Assembly (NCBI GenBank): GCA_900766055.1
Contig: CAAFTZ010000169.1
Span: forward strand, 1-20,014
Length of the DNA: 20,014 bases
Direction: 5' to 3'
DNA from: an uncultured Parasutterella sp.
GTDB taxonomy: Bacteria > Pseudomonadota > Gammaproteobacteria > Burkholderiales > Burkholderiaceae_F
Positions 6,387 to 14,646 of the stretch are shown here, piece after piece; within the stretch, counting starts at the first letter, position 1, and each line of letters starts with the position of its first letter. Both the position numbers and the translations under genes were made by a program. The notes under the pieces were generated by a model. The model was not told where the DNA came from. It saw only the letters and a program-made list of their open reading frames with translations, and did no database searches.

Positions 6387-7238
6387 TCAAACCCAGTCAT
6401 AAAGCGGGTGAAATTTAAGACTCCTGAATGCCCATTGTCTCCAACCTATGGGTAGATTAGAAATCAAACGCACTTCTGCGCCCGATTTTACCGCGTAAAA
6501 CACTGCTGAACCTGAGCCGGTCATTCGGGCTTTTCCTAACTGCTTCAAACAGTTAATCGCCTCTCTCACTGAGGGACAGATCTCTGCTGTCACAGGTTCG
6601 AGGTCGTTATGCCCGAAATCTAGCGGCAGGCGAAGCAAAGCCGCGCTAGAGGAATTCGTAATTCTGATGGAATCCGTGTCCCTTGTCAAATTAGGACTTT
6701 TGAACACCTCCGCCGTGGGCACACTTGCACCGGGGAAGACCACAGCACCCTTGAAATCGTCAATAACGACGGGGGCCAGCACTTCTCCGACACCTTGGGC
6801 AAAGGCGGTTTCGCCGAAGATAAAAAAGGGAACGTCGGCTCCAAGCGGTACTGCCAGGTTTAAAAGTTCGTTACGTTTTTTATGGATATTCCACAGTCTG
6901 TTGAGCGCAATCAGGCATGTAGCTGCGTCTGAGGAACCGCCGCCCATGCCGGCTCCGTCAGGGATGTGCTTACGAACGGTGATGCGTACGCCTTGATCAG
7001 GAGCGAACTGCTGCATGAGCTTTGCTGCTCGGTAGCAGAGGTCCTTTTCTAAAGCCCAGCGGATATCGCCTTCCCGAATGATTTGAGGCTCATCAAGAAC
7101 TTCAAAGTCGAGATAGTCGCACAAGTCGATCATGCTGAAGACGGATTCAAGCAAGTGCATCCCATCCGGTTTTCTGCCGACGACGTGCAAAAACAGATTA
7201 AGTTTTGCCGGGGCCGGCAGATTCAAGCAGCATTTCAC
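6387..7238 (-). CDS. ispE: 4-diphosphocytidyl-2-C-methyl-D-erythritol kinase
   Basis: IspE phosphorylates CDP-methylerythritol in the non-mevalonate (MEP) pathway to isoprenoid precursors. The 283-residue GHMP kinase shows PAPAKLNLFL (8-17) with the conserved Lys12, the ATP-binding motif IPDGAGMGGGSSDAA (92-106), LGADVPFF (132-139) with the expected catalytic Asp135, and a late glycine-rich motif MTGSGSAVF. The usual DGYH near residue 25 is DGMH here. Translation starts at a GTG preceded by GAGGAGAG, and the GTG overlaps the lolB stop in a GTGA arrangement, so it is translationally coupled to lolB. tRNA-Gln follows 18 bases after the stop. Confidence 0.95.
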   Translation of the reverse strand: MKCCLNLPAPAKLNLFLHVVGRKPDGMHLLESVFSMIDLCDYLDFEVLDEPQIIREGDIRWALEKDLCYRAAKLMQQFAPDQGVRITVRKHIPDGAGMGGGSSDAATCLIALNRLWNIHKKRNELLNLAVPLGADVPFFIFGETAFAQGVGEVLAPVVIDDFKGAVVFPGASVPTAEVFKSPNLTRDTDSIRITNSSSAALLRLPLDFGHNDLEPVTAEICPSVREAINCLKQLGKARMTGSGSAVFYAVKSGAEVRLISNLPIGWRQWAFRSLKFHPLYDWV

Positions 7239-7738
7239 GGTTCTCTCCTCGGGAGGATTGTCAGCGTCACTTGAGAATCAGTCGAGGGCACATAGCCTTC
7301 GGCTCGAATGCGAAGAGCACCACCCTTATCTTCGGAATTTACTTTCCAGTCGTAAGAATTGAAGTCATCGGCACTTCTTTCGTTTTTAAGCCAAGCAAGA
7401 ATGCGATCGATACTTAAAGGTATTCCGATGACCTGATAAACTAGAGCTGAGGAGTTTCGCGCTTTGATGGTCTCATTGTCCGAGTTGATCAATGTGCATT
7501 CATCCTGAGTTTCTTCGATAGAGGCAATTTTGGTTCCGAAGGGTCCGTTTATGTTCAGAATTTTCTTCTCAGGCAGAACGATCAATCGAAAAGATCCGCT
7601 GTGCCTGTCTACCGAAGTTCCGGATTTAGAGGCAACCGAGAACCGTCCTGTCCACAATTCTGCGTTTTGAGGAGTGAGGGCGGTACAGGAGCACAGTAAG
7701 AATAGGCAGAGAAATGCTAAGCAATTAATTTTGCGCAT
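7235..7738 (-). CDS. lolB: Outer-membrane lipoprotein insertion protein LolB
   Basis: LolB receives lipoproteins from the periplasmic carrier LolA and inserts them into the inner leaflet of the outer membrane; it is itself a lipoprotein. The 167-residue product has a lipoprotein signal (MRK, then a hydrophobic run) ending in LLCSC, with Cys18 as the lipidated residue. The -2 residue is Cys, which is uncommon but tolerated. The mature part has the LolB features WTGRFSVAS, then SGSFRL near residue 48 and the NINGPFGTKIASI segment. Similarity is modest, as is normal for LolB, but the position between the TPR gene and ispE is diagnostic. The start overlaps the TPR gene end by 14 bases. Confidence 0.9.
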   Translation of the reverse strand: MRKINCLAFLCLFLLCSCTALTPQNAELWTGRFSVASKSGTSVDRHSGSFRLIVLPEKKILNINGPFGTKIASIEETQDECTLINSDNETIKARNSSALVYQVIGIPLSIDRILAWLKNERSADDFNSYDWKVNSEDKGGALRIRAEGYVPSTDSQVTLTILPRREP

Positions 7739-9530
7739 TTGGTATCTTTAGGCGTTTTTTCAATGTGGTGAGCTCTGCTGCATCGGGCCAAAGCTTCTCG
7801 GCCTCTTTCAGAACCTCAGCAGCTTTGCGTTTATTGCCCTGGACCCAATAAACCTCGGCAAGGTGCAAATAAATATCAAGCTCTTTTTGCAGTTTCAGCG
7901 CATCGTTCAAATACTCAATTGCTTTAGTGTATTTTTTCTGCTTAAAGGCCAACCAGCCTTTAGAGTCCAGAATGTACGGATTCCTCGGATCGAGCTGATA
8001 GGCCTGATTGATATAACGCTCTGCTTCCTTGATGCGTTTTGTCTGCTCCAAGAGTGTGTAACCAAGCGAGTTATAAGCATTGGCAAAGCCCGGATCGATT
8101 TCTATTGCTTTCTTTAAATGGAATTCTGCCGTTTTAATATCGTCCAGCCGTTCAGCAAGCATAGCGGCTTCGTAATGAAGCGCCTTGGAGTAGGGCATAG
8201 AGATCAGCGAAGCATTCAGTGCATCAAAAGCAGCCTTCTCTCCTTTAGTTTCCAGAAGGATTCGTGCTTTAAACAAGGCGGCCTCTTCTACGATAGCGGG
8301 TTCCTGATCTTCTTTTATCGTCTCGAGCGCCTTCAGGGCGTCATCCCATTTGGATTCGCGAGAATAAATATTTGCCGTCTGGAGAGCCGCGGCAGCGGTT
8401 AATTTTCCCTTGACTTTAGATGAGTAATCCAGAGCTTTCGGAAGCTCTTTTTCATCCGCGGCAATATCGCTCAGCAGCAGATAAGCTCGGGAGAGATTTT
8501 CGTCGTCCGAGTTATTTTTCAGACGTTCAACAACGGACTCAAGAATGGCTTTTGCTTTCTTAGCGTCGGAAATTTGAACATAACTGATCGCGAGGGCAAT
8601 CAAATAACGATCATCATTTCTATATTCTTTTTCTAAAGAATCCAAAGCTGCGAAATTCTTTGTCTGGAAGAGCAGCTGAGAGTAAGCATCACGGATGCGT
8701 ACAGCCTTCGGATTTTTCTTGAGATAACGAGCCAGGATTTGCTCTGCCTCTTTTGGATTGGTTCGAAGAAGAGTACTTCCGTAGGTTAAGACCGTATCTT
8801 CATTCTCAACGATTTTGAATGCGTTCTTAGCGTACTTTTCAGCGGCCGCCACGTTCCCGCTTAAGGCCTCCAGTCGGGCTAATCCGAGCTGGGTTTGATA
8901 GAACTTGGAATATTTCCCCGTAACCGTTCGGAAAAAAGACAAAGCCTTTGCTTTGTCCTTCATCAAAGCCAGCTGGGTCTGGAGCTTAATAATTTCGGCC
9001 CCTTTGTCTTTAGATTTGGCCAAGAAGGCTGCTGCGGTGCCGGCGACTTTATCCAGTCGATTGGAAACAATGCCGCTCGCGATAAAGGCCTCCTGAGCCT
9101 TAGGGTTATCCGGTGAGAGTTTGATCCATTCGGAGACAGCTTTTTGAAACTCTTTCGGCGCATTTGAAGCAAGCGCGATTTGCGCTGCGCGCTCGGCGAT
9201 TCTCGGATCTCCGGTTTCTTCAGCTAACGTAAGGTAAGTCTGGTAAGCCGCGCCGGGCTGGCCCCTCTGAAGGGCAATCTCACTCGCAATAAGCTGAAAA
9301 AGAATGCGGCTCGTCAATTTAACTTCAGGAATTGACAGGTCAGAAGATGCCCCCTCATTTTCTTTGACGACGGATTCTTCTGCCGTATTTTTCGCAGCGG
9401 CGGCAGCCTGAGGTGTCGCTGGAGAATGTTCTGCGGCAATCGTTCGGTCCCCGGTCAAAGGAACACCAAGCGCGATTAATAACGCCGAAACGAGAATAAA
9501 TTTCAATTTGCCGGGCACACCAAACACCAT
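7725..9530 (-). CDS. Exported TPR-repeat protein of the lolB locus
   Basis: This 601-residue protein has an N-terminal signal-like segment (about 8-33) with hydrophobic core KFILVSALLIALGV and a likely cleavage near AA-EH, then an Ala/Glu-rich low-complexity stretch (about 34-65). The rest is helical with tetratricopeptide repeats throughout. The clearest are at about residues 470-590, with YNSLGYTLLEQTKRIKEAER, DSKGWLAFKQKKYTKAIEYL and HLAEVYWVQGNKRKAAEVL. Such proteins occupy the slot before lolB across beta- and gammaproteobacteria. The precise role is unsettled; a periplasmic or membrane-attached scaffold linked to envelope assembly is inference. The ATG at 9530 has no good Shine-Dalgarno sequence, and TTG at codon 9 is an alternative. 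It is the first gene of the run leading to rplY. Confidence 0.88.
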   Translation of the reverse strand: MVFGVPGKLKFILVSALLIALGVPLTGDRTIAAEHSPATPQAAAAAKNTAEESVVKENEGASSDLSIPEVKLTSRILFQLIASEIALQRGQPGAAYQTYLTLAEETGDPRIAERAAQIALASNAPKEFQKAVSEWIKLSPDNPKAQEAFIASGIVSNRLDKVAGTAAAFLAKSKDKGAEIIKLQTQLALMKDKAKALSFFRTVTGKYSKFYQTQLGLARLEALSGNVAAAEKYAKNAFKIVENEDTVLTYGSTLLRTNPKEAEQILARYLKKNPKAVRIRDAYSQLLFQTKNFAALDSLEKEYRNDDRYLIALAISYVQISDAKKAKAILESVVERLKNNSDDENLSRAYLLLSDIAADEKELPKALDYSSKVKGKLTAAAALQTANIYSRESKWDDALKALETIKEDQEPAIVEEAALFKARILLETKGEKAAFDALNASLISMPYSKALHYEAAMLAERLDDIKTAEFHLKKAIEIDPGFANAYNSLGYTLLEQTKRIKEAERYINQAYQLDPRNPYILDSKGWLAFKQKKYTKAIEYLNDALKLQKELDIYLHLAEVYWVQGNKRKAAEVLKEAEKLWPDAAELTTLKKRLKIPNAQN

Positions 9531-9608
9531 TTCTTTGAAAGAAGTTACTGATTCGGGAAGTGTAGCCGAAACAAATGAAGGCTAGCTTTTCGGCGACAGC
9601 TTTGTTCC

Positions 9609-9647
9609 CAAAAAGCAAAGAACCCGCCTCTGTTGAAAGGCGAGTTC
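9609..9647 (-). terminator. Terminator of the M20 peptidase gene
   Basis: On the minus strand GAACTCGCCT pairs with AGGCGGGTTC (10 bp, one G-U; 9620-9647), followed by TTTGCTTTTT. It separates the peptidase from the downstream TPR-lolB-ispE run. Confidence 0.88.
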
Positions 9648-9670
9648 CGGATGGTTAATGACGAAAGATT

Positions 9671-10963
9671 TTAAGAGGCGGTACGTTGGGGAAGCAGGGG
9701 CTTAGTCTGACCCCCTAAGCCGACGAGCGAAAGAACCGTCATGAGTGCTAACTGAGGACCGAGGTAAGAGTCGGTCGAGTCATACCATTCAGTCAGACTG
9801 TGGTTGTGCCCTTCGGATCCGCCTCCGCCGATCGTGGTTGCAGGAATGCCTAAGCTAAGCGGAACATTCTGGTCGGTGCTGGCGCAGTCATAGGAGCGCA
9901 GCTCAATGCCGACGGCTTTCATGGCGCCGCGTGCGGCCAAAAGGACAGGACTGGAGTCGGGCTGATCTCCGGCCGGACGATGTCCGATCGGATCAATAAT
10001 GACCTTAATCTTATTTTCTTCGGAAGCGTTCCAGCGCTTGTTTTCTTCTTCGCAAGCCTCGGTTAACAGCGGAAGGACCTTATCGACAATCTTGTTTAAT
10101 TCATCATTATTGATAGAGCGGGTGTCGATTTCCATCGTGGCTTTTGCGGCGATGGAGTTAACGGTAGAGCCGCCGACGACGGTACCGACAGTGAAGGTTG
10201 TTTTCGGAGTCTCAGGAACGGTGAGATCAGCTATTTTTGCAATGGCTCGGCCTAATGCGTGCGTGGCGCTGGGGATTCCGAATGCTGCCCAGCTGTGCCC
10301 TCCGGGTCCTTCATAAGTGACGCGGAAACGTCGAGAACCGGTAGAGCCATGGAGGAGCTGAGCAACGCAGGCAGAGTCCACGGAAATAAAGCCGTCGATA
10401 TGTTCTTCCTTGGAAGAGAATAAATATTTTCCTCCGCGCAGGTCGCCGTTGCCTTCTTCTCCTACGCTTCCGATGAAGAGCAGATCCCCTTCGGTCTGGA
10501 TATTGAAATTCTGAAGGGTACGCAGCACCTCTAACACGACGGCCAGGCCGCGGGCGTCATCCGAGATTCCGGGCGCGTAGTACTTTGTTCCTTCCCGGCG
10601 AACTTTTACGTTCGTTCCGGCCGGGAAGACAGTGTCGAGATGAGCGCCTAAAACTAAACGCGGGCCGTTGCCTTTACCCGGACGAATGCCGATAACATTG
10701 CCTTCTCTATCAATTCGGACATTGGTCAGACCCAGCTCACGAAGTCTGTCTGCAAAGTAAGCGGCTCTGACTTCTTCATGAAAAGGCGGAGCTTCAATCT
10801 CTGTCAGGGCGATCTGGTCGGCCATGGTGAGCTGCTCTTCTTCTTTAATTTGTTTCAGGGCATCTTTAACAACGGGATTGTTTTCCAGGATTTTGAAAGT
10901 TTCATTAACGCTTTCAGGAAGAGGCGGAAGAACCGGGGCTTCTTTTGGCAATGGACCGGACAT
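9671..10963 (-). CDS. M20-family zinc metallopeptidase (PepT-like)
   Basis: This 430-residue protein has the co-catalytic di-zinc layout of family M20: GAHLDTVFP (106-114) with His108 and catalytic Asp110, ISDDARGLA (133-141) with the bridging Asp, GEEG (168-171) with the general-base Glu169, SVDSA with Asp196, and GHNHSLTEW (385-393) with the last metal His. The dimerisation lid domain is inserted at about 210-320 and begins near YEGPGGHSWAAFG. There is no signal peptide, so it acts in the cytosol. Closest in style to PepT-like tri-/dipeptidases; other M20 members (carboxypeptidases, deacylases) cannot be excluded and substrate choice is not readable. The N-terminus is proline-rich. AGGAG precedes the ATG, a good promoter lies upstream, and the gene appears monocistronic. 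Confidence 0.9.
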   Translation of the reverse strand: MSGPLPKEAPVLPPLPESVNETFKILENNPVVKDALKQIKEEEQLTMADQIALTEIEAPPFHEEVRAAYFADRLRELGLTNVRIDREGNVIGIRPGKGNGPRLVLGAHLDTVFPAGTNVKVRREGTKYYAPGISDDARGLAVVLEVLRTLQNFNIQTEGDLLFIGSVGEEGNGDLRGGKYLFSSKEEHIDGFISVDSACVAQLLHGSTGSRRFRVTYEGPGGHSWAAFGIPSATHALGRAIAKIADLTVPETPKTTFTVGTVVGGSTVNSIAAKATMEIDTRSINNDELNKIVDKVLPLLTEACEEENKRWNASEENKIKVIIDPIGHRPAGDQPDSSPVLLAARGAMKAVGIELRSYDCASTDQNVPLSLGIPATTIGGGGSEGHNHSLTEWYDSTDSYLGPQLALMTVLSLVGLGGQTKPLLPQRTAS

Positions 10964-10997
10964 GTAAGCTCCTAAGAATAAAGAAACGAGCCTTCGA

Positions 10998-11026
10998 TAA
11001 TAGCGGTACGTGGGTGATTTAACAAG
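10998..11026 (-). promoter_or_regulatory. Promoter of the M20 peptidase gene
   Basis: Minus-strand TTGTTA (11021-11026) and TATTAT (10998-11003) are separated by exactly 17 bases. This is a good sigma-70 match, placed 34 bases before the start codon and its AGGAG. Confidence 0.75.
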
Positions 11027-11076
11027 AAATATCGCGTTACAAAATCCTCAAACTATTTCTAAATGTTAATTCATTG

Positions 11077-11130
11077 AAAAATATAGAAAAAATATTAAGA
11101 ACAAGAAAAGCAGACCCAAAATGATTTTTT
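11077..11130. promoter_or_regulatory. Phased A-tracts upstream of the peroxiredoxin promoter
   Basis: Runs of four to six A or T occur at 11077-11081, 11087-11092, 11106-11109, 11118-11121 and 11125-11130. Their centres are spaced by about one or two helical turns. This pattern predicts intrinsically bent DNA or an UP-like element just before the -35 box at 11135. I found no OxyR-like site. Confidence 0.45.
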
Positions 11131-11134
11131 AAGG

Positions 11135-11163
11135 TTGCGAAACCCTCTCAATTACTCTATCTT
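11135..11163 (+). promoter_or_regulatory. Promoter of the peroxiredoxin gene
   Basis: TTGCGA (11135-11140) and TATCTT (11158-11163) are 17 bases apart, a good sigma-70 layout. The start codon with its AAGGAG lies 32 bases further on, giving a short leader. Confidence 0.75.
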
Positions 11164-11195
11164 GCTGGAACAGACTTTTTTAAGGAGTAATACTC

Positions 11196-11759
11196 ATGTC
11201 TTTAGTAGGCACCCAGCTTCAGCCCTTCAGCGTTGAGGCCTTCCAGGGCTTCGAATTCAAAAAAATCACAGACGCAGACCTGAAAGGCAAATGGTCCGTG
11301 GTTTTCTTCTATCCGGCCGACTTCACGTTCGTCTGCCCGACGGAGCTTGAAGACCTCGCTGATAACTATGCTGAGTTCAAAAAGATCGGCTGCGAAATTT
11401 ATTCCGTTTCCACCGACACACACTTCACGCACAAAGCCTGGCACGATTCCTCCGAAGCCATCAAGAAAGTCGAATTCCCGATGCTCGGCGATCCGACAGG
11501 TCAGATGACTCGTAACTTCGGCGTCATGATCGAAAGCGCCGGCCTTGCTCAGCGCGGTACTTTCGTGATCAATCCCGAAGGCCGTATCGTCATTTGCGAA
11601 ATCCATGACGAAGGCATCGGACGCGACGCCAAAGAGCTTCTCCGCAAGGTTCAGGCTGCCCAGTTCGTCGAAGCAAACCCCGGAATGGTTTGCCCGGCTA
11701 AATGGAAACCCGGTCAGAAGACCTTGAAGCCCTCCATTGACTTGGTTGGCAAGATCTAA
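11196..11759 (+). CDS. ahpC: 2-Cys peroxiredoxin (AhpC)
   Basis: AhpC reduces hydrogen peroxide, organic peroxides and peroxynitrite in the cytosol. The 187-residue length and residue positions match E. coli AhpC: the peroxidatic Cys47 in PADFTFVCPTELEDL, the YSVSTDTHFTHKAWH segment, DPTGQMTRNFGV, and the resolving Cys166 in VCPAKWKPG near the C-terminus. It is therefore a typical 2-Cys enzyme. Shine-Dalgarno AAGGAG and a good promoter precede it, and a strong terminator follows. The usual reductase partner ahpF is not adjacent, so reduction must come from an AhpF encoded elsewhere or from a thioredoxin-type donor. The short leader and near-consensus promoter suggest strong expression. Confidence 0.97.
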   Translation: MSLVGTQLQPFSVEAFQGFEFKKITDADLKGKWSVVFFYPADFTFVCPTELEDLADNYAEFKKIGCEIYSVSTDTHFTHKAWHDSSEAIKKVEFPMLGDPTGQMTRNFGVMIESAGLAQRGTFVINPEGRIVICEIHDEGIGRDAKELLRKVQAAQFVEANPGMVCPAKWKPGQKTLKPSIDLVGKI

Positions 11760-11790
11760 TTCTGACGTCGTTCAGATTTGAATGAAAGAG

Positions 11791-11819
11791 GGGCCGCAAT
11801 TGCGGCCCTTTCGGTTTTT
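11791..11819 (+). terminator. Terminator of ahpC
   Basis: GGGCCGC-AATT-GCGGCCC (11791-11808) is a perfect 7-bp GC-rich stem with a T-rich tail (TTTCGGTTTTT). On the minus strand the hairpin also follows the end of the amino acid transporter operon, but with a poorer T-tract. Confidence 0.92.
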
Positions 11820-11828
11820 CACTCTCGT

Positions 11829-12350
11829 TTACTGGACGGTCCTGGAGCTGATATCTTTCTCCAGCTGAGCCGCTGCCGCTTTACAGATCTCCCTGTCTTT
11901 CCAAGCCCAAGCTCGGAACAAGAACTGACGGTATTCTTTTTCTTCCAGTGACTGTTCGGACTGACTTTCGTCCAAGTTTTGGGAATACGTAAAGTTCAGG
12001 GCGTAGCCTTCAGAGGCTTCTTCCAAAACAATCTTCAGCTGTGACTCTGTACCGGTGGCCGTCGCATCGATCGTCGTTGTGATAGATTTTTCTGGATCCA
12101 GTTCATGATGTTCAACGATAGTCTGGCCGCCGTTTTGACCGGAAAGCTTGATTTCCAGGTCGATCTTCTCCTTTTCTCCGACAGTTTCAGTCTTTAAAGG
12201 TTTGCTGTCGAGGAAGAAGTCCAGGTATTCGTGTCGGTTCAGATAGGCCGTCTTGAGGGCTTCCCAGACCTGCTTACAGGTTACGCCTGCCAGTTGGGGA
12301 TCGATATCGCATAAAGCGATGCTGTGTTGAAAAACCTCTTTTAAAGCCAT
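11829..12350 (-). CDS. Uncharacterised protein at the end of the amino acid transporter operon
   Basis: I do not recognise this 173-residue protein with confidence. It has no signal peptide or membrane segment. The pattern is a short helix with KQVWEALKTAYLN (26-38), then beta-rich alternating segments (LDFFLD, KIDLEIKLS, QTIVEHHELD, SITTTIDATATG, QLKIVLEE, GYALNFTYSQN), then a charged C-terminal helix from about 130. This resembles a START/SRPBCC-like fold such as the AtaL/DUF1857 group, but that is a guess from layout alone. It starts four bases after the aapM stop, exactly where aapP, the ATPase of this transporter type, normally sits. It contains no Walker or ABC signature motif and cannot be that ATPase. 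Confidence 0.8.
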   Translation of the reverse strand: MALKEVFQHSIALCDIDPQLAGVTCKQVWEALKTAYLNRHEYLDFFLDSKPLKTETVGEKEKIDLEIKLSGQNGGQTIVEHHELDPEKSITTTIDATATGTESQLKIVLEEASEGYALNFTYSQNLDESQSEQSLEEKEYRQFLFRAWAWKDREICKAAAAQLEKDISSRTVQ

Positions 12351-12354
12351 GGCG

Positions 12355-13455
12355 TTAATGTTCCTTTTTTGCTGAGAGCGCAGCCTGTTCTTTACTGCGC
12401 TGAATACGTTTTTCCAGCCAGATGCTGTATCGAGACATAATTAGGCTGAATACAAAGTAGATGATGGCAATAAACAGATAGCCTTCTAAGAAGAAATTGC
12501 GCCAATTGGGATCGCCCAAAGCAAGACGCAGACTGCCGGTCAAGTCGTACATGGAGACGATGGTCACTAAGGATGTATCCATAAACGTCGAGAGCAGATT
12601 ATTCACAAATGCTGGGATGACAGTGACTAATGCCTGCGGGAGGATAACCGAAGTGTAGATTTGGTACTTTGAAAGCCCCAGTGATGCGGCCGCCTCATAT
12701 TGTCCTTCAGGAATCGTCTGAAGACCGCCTCGAATGGTCTCTGCCATGTAAGCAGCCTGGAAAAGAACGATACCGATCACAATTCTCCAAAACGCATCGA
12801 TCCTAAATCCGGGCGGAAGAATCAGCGGAAAGATGAAGGAGGCGACAAATAAAACGGTAATCAGGGGAACTCCGCGCACGAGTTCAATGTAACCGATGCA
12901 AAGCATCCGGACAGCAGACATTTTGGAGCGCCGTCCGAGAGCGAGAAGAATACCCAGCGGAGTGGACGCCGTCATACCGAAGAGCGTCAGAATAATTGTC
13001 AGCGGCAAACCGCCCCAGTAGTCCGGATCAATTTTTGAAAGGCTGAAACAGCCCCCCAACATCAGCACGAAAAAGGCGCCGAGAGCAAGAATCCAGCCGG
13101 CCGTCAGGATTTTGCATCCGGTGCGGTTCCAAAGCTGAGGAAAAGCTGAGATGACGAGCATCAAGATAACGCCGCCGGTTGCCGCTGCGGCTCTCCATTG
13201 TTCGTCGTAAGGGAAGCGGCCGAATAAGATTAAGCGCCATTTCTCCGCGACGAAGCCCCAGCAGGCCCCGTCATGATTATTCATGCACGCTTTAAAGTCG
13301 GCTCTGAAAATGGCGTCCGAAACGCCCCATTTCCAGGCATACCAGCCTGCTGCTCCGATAAGGAGGAACAAACCGATCGTCACAACGGAGGCAATCGGGG
13401 AGTAGAAAAACGATCTCCAGAGGCTGGCGGGGGAAGCATTTCGAGGCTGTTTCAT
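12355..13455 (-). CDS. aapM: General L-amino acid ABC transporter permease AapM
   Basis: This 366-residue inner-membrane protein is one of two permeases of a polar amino acid transporter (PAAT/HAAT type 3). The N-terminal third has one membrane segment (about 20-42) and a periplasmic region with the AapM-typical ACWGFVAEKWRLILFGRFP. The C-terminal half is the conserved permease core: GLPLTIILTLFGMTASTPLG, ELVRGVPLITVLF, and the cytoplasmic EAA loop EAAASLGLSKYQIYTSVILP that docks the ATPase. About eight membrane segments are visible. Its ATG overlaps the aapQ stop (ATGA), so the permeases are coupled. No ATPase gene follows. Substrate range, usually broad for Aap systems, cannot be read from this sequence. 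Confidence 0.93.
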   Translation of the reverse strand: MKQPRNASPASLWRSFFYSPIASVVTIGLFLLIGAAGWYAWKWGVSDAIFRADFKACMNNHDGACWGFVAEKWRLILFGRFPYDEQWRAAAATGGVILMLVISAFPQLWNRTGCKILTAGWILALGAFFVLMLGGCFSLSKIDPDYWGGLPLTIILTLFGMTASTPLGILLALGRRSKMSAVRMLCIGYIELVRGVPLITVLFVASFIFPLILPPGFRIDAFWRIVIGIVLFQAAYMAETIRGGLQTIPEGQYEAAASLGLSKYQIYTSVILPQALVTVIPAFVNNLLSTFMDTSLVTIVSMYDLTGSLRLALGDPNWRNFFLEGYLFIAIIYFVFSLIMSRYSIWLEKRIQRSKEQAALSAKKEH

Positions 13456-14612
13456 CGGCTTCCCCTAATAACAATTCTGTTGATGCTGTTCATCACGACA
13501 GAAATCACCAAGTTTAAGAACAGATAAACAGACATGATGATGACGATGACTTCCAGCGCCTGGCCGTTGAGGTTGATGGTCGAGTTGCCGATGGAAACCA
13601 AGTCCGGATAGCCTACGACGACAGCCAAAGAAGAATTTTTCGTAAGGTTCATGTATTGACTTGCCAAGGGAGGGATGGCAAGTTTGAGAGCCTGAGGAAA
13701 AATGACGTAGCTGATAGCTTCCAAGCGCGTCATCCCGAGCGCCTCAGCGGCATGCCATTGTCCTTTCGGTACGGCCAATACGCCTGCTCGGATAATTTCG
13801 GCGATCGACGAAGAAGTAAAGAATGTCAGGCCGATCCAAAGCGCCAAGAATTCCGGCGAGAGGGAAGCTCCTCCTTCGATAGCGAATCCCTGCAGTTCCG
13901 GTTTGGACCATCCGCCGAAGATCCCGAAGCACAGCCAGGCGGCGCCTCCGATGACAAGAGCCGTCGAAAGCGAAAAAACCGTCGAAATCAAACCTGTGTA
14001 AATCTTGAGGAAAAGCGGTCGGGTGAAGAAGAAAACCAAGCCTGCAGCGATAAAAGACCAGGCGCAGGCCGTGCCGTTCAGAACCGGTACGGCGAATTGG
14101 AGTCCTGCCTTAGAAAGCAGCCCCCACGAGCCGAATTTGACCGCTTCCATGGAATCAGGAAGAAGCTCGGTAATGATCAAGTAAATGAGCAGCAGCTGAA
14201 CAATCAAAGGAATGTTGCGATAAAACTCGACGTGAGCCGCACCCAGAAACTTCAAAAGAGGATGTTTGGACAACCTCATTAAGCCGATGATGACGCCGAG
14301 CACCGTCGCCGTGATAATAGAAACGACGGAAACTTTGATGGTGTTAAGCAGCCCGACAAGAAAGGCTTTGAAATAAGCTTCCGTAGAACTAAAGGAGATG
14401 AGCGACTCACCTATTTCAAAACCTGCCTGTTCATGGAGAAAGGCGAAACCGGAGTGGATATTTCTAGCCGCGAGATTGGCAGAAATATTAAAGATGAAGC
14501 TGCCGAAAATGATGGTGAGGACAACAAGAATGGCCGACTGCCAAACAAATGCCTTGCGCTTTCTAGTCGCTTCTCTTCTGTGCCAAGCGGCGTCACCGTG
14601 CGGGTGATTCAT
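13452..14612 (-). CDS. aapQ: General L-amino acid ABC transporter permease AapQ
   Basis: This 386-residue permease pairs with AapM. A basic cytoplasmic N-terminus (WHRREATRKRK) precedes the first membrane segment (about 25-47). The region around 57-90 has the AapQ-typical GFAFLHEQAGFEIGESLI. The permease core starts at FLVGLLNTIKVSVVSIITAT with EFYRNIPLIVQLLLIY, and an insert with extra membrane segments follows (about 175-245). The EAA loop reads AAEALGMTRLEAISYVIFP and contacts the ATPase. It follows the binding-protein gene after 93 bases containing a stem-loop and overlaps aapM by four bases. Confidence 0.93.
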   Translation of the reverse strand: MNHPHGDAAWHRREATRKRKAFVWQSAILVVLTIIFGSFIFNISANLAARNIHSGFAFLHEQAGFEIGESLISFSSTEAYFKAFLVGLLNTIKVSVVSIITATVLGVIIGLMRLSKHPLLKFLGAAHVEFYRNIPLIVQLLLIYLIITELLPDSMEAVKFGSWGLLSKAGLQFAVPVLNGTACAWSFIAAGLVFFFTRPLFLKIYTGLISTVFSLSTALVIGGAAWLCFGIFGGWSKPELQGFAIEGGASLSPEFLALWIGLTFFTSSSIAEIIRAGVLAVPKGQWHAAEALGMTRLEAISYVIFPQALKLAIPPLASQYMNLTKNSSLAVVVGYPDLVSIGNSTINLNGQALEVIVIIMSVYLFLNLVISVVMNSINRIVIRGSR

Positions 14613-14646
14613 TATCTTTTACTAACTGGTTTTCAATACTGCGGAA

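Noticed and set aside
7680..7738. Loss of a functional lipobox in lolB
   Set aside because: LLCSC is unusual at -2 but still has the essential Cys after a small residue and a good hydrophobic core.
11041..11130. OxyR binding site upstream of ahpC
   Set aside because: CTAT and ATAG occur, but 26 bases apart instead of seven, so the spacing does not fit the OxyR consensus.
13656..14282. 208-residue open frame opposite aapQ
   Set aside because: It lies entirely inside a conserved permease gene on the other strand. Its product is highly charged and unlike a folded protein.
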